Below are positions 7,282 to 11,768 of a stretch of DNA of 11,768 nucleotides, piece by piece (positions within the stretch are counted from its first letter, which is position 1; the number at the start of each line of letters is the position of its first letter). The notes beneath the pieces are model-generated. The model saw only the letters and a list, made by a program, of their open reading frames with translations, ran no database searches and was not told the origin of the DNA. The position numbers were made by a program, and so were the translations under genes. The stretch is from contig DARE01000027.1 in NCBI GenBank assembly GCA_002503205.1, positions 1 to 11,768 on the forward strand, written 5' to 3'. Source of the stretch: Thermoplasmatales archaeon UBA447. Its GTDB lineage: Archaea > Thermoplasmatota > Thermoplasmata > Thermoplasmatales > Thermoplasmataceae.

Positions 7282-8433
7282 TCAGCTGATGTCGGATGTT
7301 TCCCGGCTTCTTACCCGGATATCACGTTTAGCAAGCTCCGGGAAGAACAGCTTTGGAGGTATGATCTGTTCAGGAGGCTTCACTCCCTTTCCCTTCACAA
7401 TGCCGCCTGCAATCATCTGTGCAACGATTGACCCGGGAACTCCAACCTCTTTCTGAGATGCAGAAAGTTTCCGTTTCTCATCGTACTTGAAGTCGATTAT
7501 TACCTGAACATTTCTTGACTTGCCGCCTTCCTCGCCATTAACTTCAACAACAGTCCTCTCATAGTCCTTCACCTGAAGATTGTCAGGAGGAGTAAGGATT
7601 CCCTGGCTCTTGAGGAACTTTATGAAGAAGTCCCTGGGCACAATCTCAGTGCCATCTACCTTGTACTTTTCTTTCATTCCGAATCCCATGTCTACAATCA
7701 TCTTCATATTTAAAATATCCCTGCTACCCTCCATCCATTCCACATACTTCACTCCCTTTTCCTTGAAGCTCTCCGGCATTGTGGCAATTTCTGAATGAAG
7801 TGTCCTGTAAACGGTGACGTCTCCTATTTCCGGCCCAAAATTGAACGCCTCAGATCTTGACATTGGCGGCGTTTCCATGAACTTGGAATCCTGATAGTGC
7901 ACTGCAGGAAGCGTGAGTTCATCAATGAGTGTTGCCGGGGACCATGAGAAATAGTACTTGGCACCCTCTGTCTTATCCATCCACGCATCCCTTATAATGA
8001 CGCTCTCAGCCTTATCCATCTTGTTTACCGCATAGGACGCCGCCACAGATGAAATACCTGGCTGCGCACCCATGCCTATTACTGCAAGAAGCCCCTCTTT
8101 TGCGAACTTATCGTTAAGGCTGACCTGCTGACGGGTCATATGATATAATCCACCGAAATCAATGTAAGGCACTTTGGCAATGAGGCATGCATCCATTACA
8201 TCAAGGTTGAAATAATACTGTGATGCGTTTATTACAACATCATGACCCTTAATGGCCTTGGCAAGTTCATCGTGTTTCTGTACATCTATTTTTTTAAAAA
8301 CAACTCTTGGATCAGAAAAATGCCGCTCCACCAGATCAACTACCTGTACCTGCTCAACATTTTTGTTTTCAAGGAGATCAAGAACAGAAACAGTTCCTGT
8401 GATACCTGAACCCCCTACAACTGTCACTTTCAT
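7282..8433 (-). CDS. Saccharopine dehydrogenase-like / lysine 6-dehydrogenase-like oxidoreductase
   Basis: A cytosolic NAD(P)-dependent enzyme of the saccharopine dehydrogenase fold, 383 residues. The N-terminus is a Rossmann strand with GGSGITG (7-13) and an acidic Asp33 at the end of the second strand, which suggests NAD preference. HDVVINA (64-70), the YIDFGG stretch (90-95) and GMGAQPGISS (120-129) match this family. Length and these segments fit lysine 6-dehydrogenase, which turns lysine into 2-aminoadipate 6-semialdehyde, as well as or better than true saccharopine or carboxynorspermidine dehydrogenases; I cannot decide by eye. It is the first gene of the oxidoreductase-dppD-dppF unit, which links it to imported peptides or amino acids. 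The TATA-like box 26 bp before the ATG and the lack of an SD site point to a leaderless start. Confidence 0.85.
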   Translation of the reverse strand: MKVTVVGGSGITGTVSVLDLLENKNVEQVQVVDLVERHFSDPRVVFKKIDVQKHDELAKAIKGHDVVINASQYYFNLDVMDACLIAKVPYIDFGGLYHMTRQQVSLNDKFAKEGLLAVIGMGAQPGISSVAASYAVNKMDKAESVIIRDAWMDKTEGAKYYFSWSPATLIDELTLPAVHYQDSKFMETPPMSRSEAFNFGPEIGDVTVYRTLHSEIATMPESFKEKGVKYVEWMEGSRDILNMKMIVDMGFGMKEKYKVDGTEIVPRDFFIKFLKSQGILTPPDNLQVKDYERTVVEVNGEEGGKSRNVQVIIDFKYDEKRKLSASQKEVGVPGSIVAQMIAGGIVKGKGVKPPEQIIPPKLFFPELAKRDIRVRSRETSDIS

Positions 8434-8455
8434 AATTTCATAAAGTTATTTGTAA

Positions 8456-8463
8456 CATAAAAA
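8456..8463 (-). promoter_or_regulatory. TATA-like promoter of the oxidoreductase-dppD-dppF unit
   Basis: The minus strand reads TTTTTATG, centred about 26 bp before the ATG at 8433. No SD-like sequence separates them, so the message is probably leaderless. Confidence 0.55.
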
Positions 8464-8480
8464 CTTATTGCAGTATATGG

Positions 8481-8518
8481 AACATTTTCACATGTTTAAC
8501 ATTGAATATGAAAATGTT
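8481..8518. repeat. 10-bp inverted repeat with an inner palindrome in the divergent promoter region
   Basis: AACATTTTCA (8481-8490) and TGAAAATGTT (8509-8518) are perfect inverted copies with an 18-bp spacer. Inside the spacer is a second palindrome, ATGTT-T-AACAT (8492-8502). The half-site AACAT/ATGTT thus occurs four times here and once more at 8521-8525. The cluster lies just upstream of the oxidoreductase TATA box and about 60-100 bp upstream of the likely promoter of the plus-strand gene, where one dimeric or tetrameric regulator could control both. Regulator identity is unknown. Confidence 0.55.
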
Positions 8519-8547
8519 AGATGTTTTTATGCCATGAAATAAAATAT

Positions 8548-8583
8548 GTACATTCATATGGTTTATTGTCTGGAAAAGTACAT
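8548..8583. repeat. GTACAT direct repeat, 30 bp apart
   Basis: GTACAT occurs at 8548-8553 and 8578-8583, each followed closely by an ATA-containing stretch. The second copy overlaps the likely TATA element of the plus-strand gene. The 30-bp interval equals that of the repeat upstream of the binding-protein gene, though the motif is different. Confidence 0.3.
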
Positions 8584-8587
8584 ATAC
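8580..8587 (+). promoter_or_regulatory. TATA-like promoter and short SD leader of the plus-strand class III enzyme gene
   Basis: ACATATAC at 8580-8587 would direct initiation near 8610, giving a leader of about a dozen bases that contains GGTG at 8612-8615, seven bases before the ATG at 8623. This gene thus appears to use an SD-led start, unlike its divergent neighbour. Confidence 0.45.
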
Positions 8588-8622
8588 AGGGGAAGACATA
8601 AGGTATACAATGGTGTTTTAAT

Positions 8623-9990
8623 ATGGAATCCACCAATCTAAACGAATCGGAGAGTCACAGTCGAAAGGAGTGGCACTCCGATAAATCTGAGAGGCTGTTT
8701 GAAAGACAGAAGAAATTGATACCAAGTGGATCTAGTTCTCTCATGAGAACAAGTTCGTGGGAACCGTACCCGCTTTTTATTAACCGGGGCAAGGGATCCA
8801 AGATCTGGGACATAGATGGGAATCAGTACATTGACTTCCTTATGGCGTTTGGCCCGCTCATCAACGGCCATTCACATCCAAAAATTAATAATGCAGTGAA
8901 GAAACAGATAAGGGATGGCTATCTCTTCGGTGCGCCCAATGAGCTTGAATACAAGCTGGCAAAGATGTTCATGAAATTTGTCCCGAATCAGGATAGGGTG
9001 ATTTTTTCACTGAGCGGCTCCGATGCGACCTTCAATGCAATCCGTCTCGCAAGGGCTGCCACTGGAAAGGATGTCCTCCTGAAGTTTGAGGGGCATTATC
9101 ATGGATTACATGACTACGCTGCAATTTCCGTAGAATCTCCGCCTGTGGTTAGTGGCCTGAAGAGATTCCCGAGACCTCTGGCATATACGGCAGGTATTCC
9201 GGCCGAAGTGATGGACACAGTGGTTGTTGCTAACTGGAACGATCCGGAAAGTCTTGAGAGAATCCTCAAGATCAGGGGAAATGAAATTGCAGCAATCATA
9301 ATGGAACCCATAATGGCAAATTCCAGTGTGGTCCTTCCGGATGACGATTACCTGAAAGCTGTCAGAGAACTTGCTGATGAATATAATATAGTCTTCATTA
9401 TGGATGAAGTCATCACCGGCTTCAGGGTCAGTGAGGGCGGAGCACAGAAACTGTATAACGTGAAACCGGACATTTCAACGTGGGCAAAGGCGCTAGGAAA
9501 CGGTTTGACAATTTCAGCAATTTCCGGAAAAGCCGAGTATCTGGATCTAATAGGAAACGGTGTAGCTTATGGAGGCACATACTTCGCTTCCCCAATATCT
9601 CTTGCCGGTGCTTTGGAGAATCTGAGAATTCTGTCTGCCAATGACTTCGAAGCCTACAGGCACCTGAAAAGAATAACAAGAAAGCTCGCCAAGGGAATAG
9701 AGGAAGTAGGTGATGAGCTGAACGAGGATATGCTCGTGAACTGGGAAACCGGTCTTCTCTCCTTCGCATTCAGTGAACTGAGAAAGGTGAAGAATTACAG
9801 AGAATCCATTCAGAGCGATTGGGAGAAATATCAGGCCGTCCAGAAGATCATGCTGAAGAAGGGAATTTACCTGCATCCAGATGCCTTCGAAAGAATACCA
9901 CTGTCAACGGCCCACAGCGAGGAGGACATTGAGGCTTTCATAAATGCCTTAAGGGACAGTGTTAAGGAATACAAGGAAACCGAAGAATAA
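8623..9990 (+). CDS. GSA-aminomutase-like class III PLP aminotransferase
   Basis: A complete 455-residue fold-type I PLP enzyme. The N-terminal half reads like glutamate-1-semialdehyde aminomutase (SERLFERQKKLIPSG at 22-36, WDIDGNQYIDF at 62-72, GPLINGHSHP, HYHGLHD at 158-164). Phosphate and ring contacts are SGSDAT (131-136) and FIMDEVITGFR with Asp261, and the catalytic lysine is Lys289 in WAKALGNG. True aminomutases usually have GKIIGGG around that lysine, so this is more likely an aminotransferase of unknown substrate than the tetrapyrrole enzyme hemL. The first 20 residues are polar and lie before the conserved domain. It is transcribed away from the oxidoreductase and shares its regulatory region, suggesting related amino-acid metabolism. 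No haem-pathway genes are next to it. Confidence 0.9.
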   Translation: MESTNLNESESHSRKEWHSDKSERLFERQKKLIPSGSSSLMRTSSWEPYPLFINRGKGSKIWDIDGNQYIDFLMAFGPLINGHSHPKINNAVKKQIRDGYLFGAPNELEYKLAKMFMKFVPNQDRVIFSLSGSDATFNAIRLARAATGKDVLLKFEGHYHGLHDYAAISVESPPVVSGLKRFPRPLAYTAGIPAEVMDTVVVANWNDPESLERILKIRGNEIAAIIMEPIMANSSVVLPDDDYLKAVRELADEYNIVFIMDEVITGFRVSEGGAQKLYNVKPDISTWAKALGNGLTISAISGKAEYLDLIGNGVAYGGTYFASPISLAGALENLRILSANDFEAYRHLKRITRKLAKGIEEVGDELNEDMLVNWETGLLSFAFSELRKVKNYRESIQSDWEKYQAVQKIMLKKGIYLHPDAFERIPLSTAHSEEDIEAFINALRDSVKEYKETEE

Positions 9991-9991
9991 A

Positions 9992-10016
9992 TTCACTTTT
10001 TTAACAATTTTTTTGA
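9992..10016 (+). terminator. T-tract terminator after the plus-strand class III enzyme gene
   Basis: Directly after the stop codon are a six-T and then a seven-T tract in a region of low G+C, with no stable hairpin before them. This is the usual form of an archaeal intrinsic terminator. Confidence 0.6.
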
Positions 10017-10314
10017 CCATGCAAACTCAATAGAATGTATTATGTGACAAACTTCTTCTTATTTTTGCACAAATTCCTGAAAATTCAGTTTAATATTCTG
10101 TGTTCTACCACGGAGTTGAAACAGTACGAAGGCTTCCAGCGCCGGTATACCATGATAATTTACAAAAGTTGCAGGAATCTTGAATCATCACCTTCCTTAT
10201 GAAAAAGATCAATAATATCTTGGGACTGTTTGGCTTAGTTGAGAGGATCATGAAGATATACATTGCACGCAGTCTTGAAAAACGTGCAGTAAACGGAAGA
10301 TCATACTCGGAACT
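10017..10314. other. Convergent intergenic spacer with short open frames of doubtful status
   Basis: The spacer separates the plus-strand PLP enzyme from the minus-strand 91-residue gene. A 55-codon plus-strand frame (10035-10202) is followed with a 3-base overlap by another starting at 10201-ish that continues into the next gene's antisense strand. Their products (for example the stretch KKINNILGLFGLVERIMK) look somewhat protein-like, but neither has an SD site, a TATA box at the right distance or a family I recognise. They may be remnants of a decayed gene or chance. A 6-bp inverted repeat TGCACG/CGTGCA lies at 10264-10288, and five Ts on the minus strand (10282-10278) could end the 91-residue gene's transcript. 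Confidence 0.35.
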
Positions 10315-10590
10315 TTATTGGCCCGGAGTGAAAGGTACTATATCTTCAAGGTCGTTGATGTTTATTCTTAAACACTGGTATTTTTCTGTTCGAACAGTGA
10401 TCATTGTGCCGTCAAAATTCAGGAATTCAGCCTGAAAAGGTTCATCCAGGGAAATGGGAGAGCGATCAAAGGTTTCGCACCTTTCGCCATAGGCTGTGAG
10501 GATATCGCCATATCTGGTGCTTAATGGATGCACAGCTATCTTCTGTCCAGGGGCAATCTTCCTTAATATTCTCTCCATTCGCTCATCCAT
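10315..10590 (-). CDS. Small hypothetical protein, 91 residues
   Basis: A soluble, charged protein with no signal or membrane segment and no family I can name. It opens with a likely helix (MDERMERILRKIAPG, 1-15), followed by alternating hydrophobic and polar residues suggesting beta strands, ending in FDGTMITVRTEKYQCLRININDLEDIVPF (about 59-87). That tail has the feel of a small beta-barrel, but this is an impression only. Two cysteines (near residues 38 and 73) are too far apart for a zinc knuckle. Support for it being real comes from the TTTAAA box about 28 bp before the ATG and from lack of strong competing frames. It is convergent with the PLP enzyme and lies downstream of the 310-residue gene with 78 bp between. 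Confidence 0.65.
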   Translation of the reverse strand: MDERMERILRKIAPGQKIAVHPLSTRYGDILTAYGERCETFDRSPISLDEPFQAEFLNFDGTMITVRTEKYQCLRININDLEDIVPFTPGQ

Positions 10591-10615
10591 TGAATCTTAA
10601 TCATAGATGAGGAAA

Positions 10616-10621
10616 TTTAAA
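10616..10621 (-). promoter_or_regulatory. TATA-like promoter of the 91-residue gene
   Basis: TTTAAA within an A/T-rich stretch is centred about 28 bp before the ATG at 10590, predicting a leaderless message. It gives this small gene its own promoter, separate from the 310-residue gene upstream. Confidence 0.5.
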
Positions 10622-10668
10622 GTTTATGGAAAACAAAATCCAGATCCTAGGCATCATTGAAGCACAAT

Positions 10669-11601
10669 TCAGACAAAGTTCCAGACATCATGCGTGTATG
10701 GCAGAAGATGCCTCACGGAAACCCTGTTCTCCGTCTTTCTTGCAATTTCAAATATGATGGAGTAGTATTCATATATACTGGCAGATGGAAGAAAAACAGT
10801 GATCTGCAGTTTCTCACCAGATGGCTTTATGAAGAATCTTGTCCTCATTATGTGCTGTTGGTTGGCCTTATCCCTGACCATGGTGAGGAAAGAGTTTCTC
10901 ATCACCATGCAGTAGATGCCATCTTCAGGGGAGACTGGTGAAATCCCCTCAACATTGCCATGTATGGGAGTGCCTGAATACAGGACTGCTGAGAAGCTTC
11001 CGTCATCTGCAAGGCTATTGGAAGCCTCAGCCATGACATCACCTGAAAGTATGCTCCTGATTGATTCCTCATCCCCGTTCATTGGCAGATCATAGGTTAT
11101 GAGGGAAATCGGGTACTCGCTGTTTATGAGATCCATTATGCTTGTTATGCCGGGACTTGGGCCAAGCCAGTCCACCCTGGAATTCATGCCGTCTGCGGTA
11201 TATTCTGCAAGCAGGGATGAAACGGCATCCGCCTGGCTGCTGTGAAATCGTGAATATATGTTGATGAAGCCTCCGCTCATGTCTGATCTGTTAACAATGA
11301 ATGATGGAAGATGTATCAGCTTGTTTATGACAGCCAGATCCTTCACGTTGTTGATCCTTGTGTCCACAACGAATGAGTCCTCCTTCTCTGCTGCGCGGAA
11401 TCTGCTGAGCAGCATGTCTATCTTGGAATTTCTGGAATCCCTTGGAAAATATGTGGACATCCATGATTCCCCGTTCTTTCCGTAAATGAAGACAGGAAGT
11501 TTCGTGCGAATGTCGGCAATGGCACTGAAGAACTCAGTATTCTGCCTGACCCTCAGGACAAGCCTCATGTCAAGCTTCCTATCTATGTCTCTTACCAGCA
11601 T
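10669..11601 (-). CDS. Hypothetical 310-residue protein, possibly a bacterio-opsin-activator-like sensor without its HTH
   Basis: A soluble protein with no signal peptide or membrane helix. The central part (about 111-173) reads as strand, then GFINIYSRFHSSQADAVSSL, helix, VDWLGPSPGITSIMDLINSEYPISLITYDLP; this order is reminiscent of the sensory part of archaeal HTH-10 (bacterio-opsin activator) proteins, but I recognise it only weakly. The C-terminal region, where such proteins carry a helix-turn-helix, instead reads as mixed strands and helix ending in HLLPYTHDVWNFV, with no evident HTH. It could be a ligand-binding protein that acts through a partner, or an unrelated family. The ATG at 11601 is supported by a TATA-like box about 26 bp upstream; a second ATG at codon 12 is less likely. 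Confidence 0.75.
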   Translation of the reverse strand: MLVRDIDRKLDMRLVLRVRQNTEFFSAIADIRTKLPVFIYGKNGESWMSTYFPRDSRNSKIDMLLSRFRAAEKEDSFVVDTRINNVKDLAVINKLIHLPSFIVNRSDMSGGFINIYSRFHSSQADAVSSLLAEYTADGMNSRVDWLGPSPGITSIMDLINSEYPISLITYDLPMNGDEESIRSILSGDVMAEASNSLADDGSFSAVLYSGTPIHGNVEGISPVSPEDGIYCMVMRNSFLTMVRDKANQQHIMRTRFFIKPSGEKLQITVFLPSASIYEYYSIIFEIARKTENRVSVRHLLPYTHDVWNFV

Positions 11602-11622
11602 CCCTTAATTATAAGGCAATAG

Positions 11623-11630
11623 TTTTAAAA
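11623..11630 (-). promoter_or_regulatory. TATA-like promoter of the 310-residue gene
   Basis: TTTTAAAA, flanked by more A/T, is centred about 26 bp before the ATG at 11601. It is the fourth promoter here at this distance and again implies a leaderless start. Confidence 0.55.
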
Positions 11631-11768
11631 ATTTTTCCAGTGTAGGCAGCAACCGAAACTGCCCGGATTTTATCCATGGCTTAAATGTAACCTGCGTGCA
11701 ACCTGTACGGTGGAAAAGGATTAATAATTCTGAGTAAACACCTTCCGTCAACTACCAACTGCTAAAGC

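Noticed and set aside
9428..9876. Two minus-strand open frames over 100 codons within the plus-strand PLP enzyme
   Set aside because: Antisense shadows of a region that includes the catalytic Lys289 and the C-terminal domain of that enzyme.
10105..10165. tRNA- or structured-RNA-like stretch in the convergent spacer
   Set aside because: No acceptor stem, no TTCGANNC loop and no consistent cloverleaf pairing could be drawn.
11609..11677. 22-codon minus-strand frame ending seven bases before the 310-residue gene, like a leader peptide
   Set aside because: The best promoter for the gene lies inside this frame, so it would not be transcribed with it; no SD site or run of regulatory codons is present.
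11678..11768. Right-edge segment with a short repeat AACCTG-6-AACCTG
   Set aside because: Too short and imperfect in context to call an operator; no gene start could be supported before the window ends.
1..11768. CRISPR array, insertion-sequence ends, attachment site or phage genes
   Set aside because: No regularly spaced repeats of CRISPR length, no transposase, integrase or tRNA-linked repeat was found on either strand.

Overview
The window most likely comes from an archaeon, probably an acidophilic relative of the Thermoplasmatales. Four upstream starts have an A/T-only TATA-like box centred about 26-28 bp before the ATG, which implies leaderless transcripts. Internal operon genes instead use GGTG/GGAG-type ribosome sites, and the one plausible terminator is a T-tract without a hairpin. 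The solute-binding protein has a membrane anchor, no bacterial lipobox and many N-glycosylation sequons. The genus is inferred from style; no marker gene is present.

Layout. Positions 8433 down to 1 are read on the minus strand: a saccharopine/lysine-dehydrogenase-like oxidoreductase (8433-7282), two peptide-transporter ATPases (dppD-like 7264-6239, dppF-like 6246-5272), a 417-bp gap, the substrate-binding protein (4854-3028), two permeases (dppB-like 3015-1981, dppC-like 1981-1034), then the first 289 codons of a class III PLP enzyme (867-1) cut by the left edge. Positions 8434-8622 form a divergent promoter region rich in repeats. Position 8623 starts a second, plus-strand class III PLP enzyme, GSA-aminomutase-like in sequence. 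After a 324-bp convergent spacer come two minus-strand genes of unknown function: a 91-residue protein (10590-10315) and a 310-residue protein (11601-10669) that may be related to archaeal bacterio-opsin-activator-type sensors but shows no obvious DNA-binding helix-turn-helix.

How it fits together. The core is a complete five-subunit peptide/oligopeptide ABC importer flanked by three amino-acid-metabolism genes. An inferred reading is peptide uptake coupled to amino-acid (possibly lysine) catabolism or racemisation. The transporter is probably made from two transcripts: oxidoreductase-dppD-dppF, and binding protein-dppB-dppC. The inverted and direct repeats in the promoter regions at 4887-4937 and 8481-8583 are the best candidates for regulator binding sites.

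No rRNA, tRNA, CRISPR array or intact mobile element was seen. I did not find a clearly new multi-gene system; the most open items are the dehydrogenase/transporter/aminotransferase linkage, the repeat-rich promoters and the two unknown proteins at the right.
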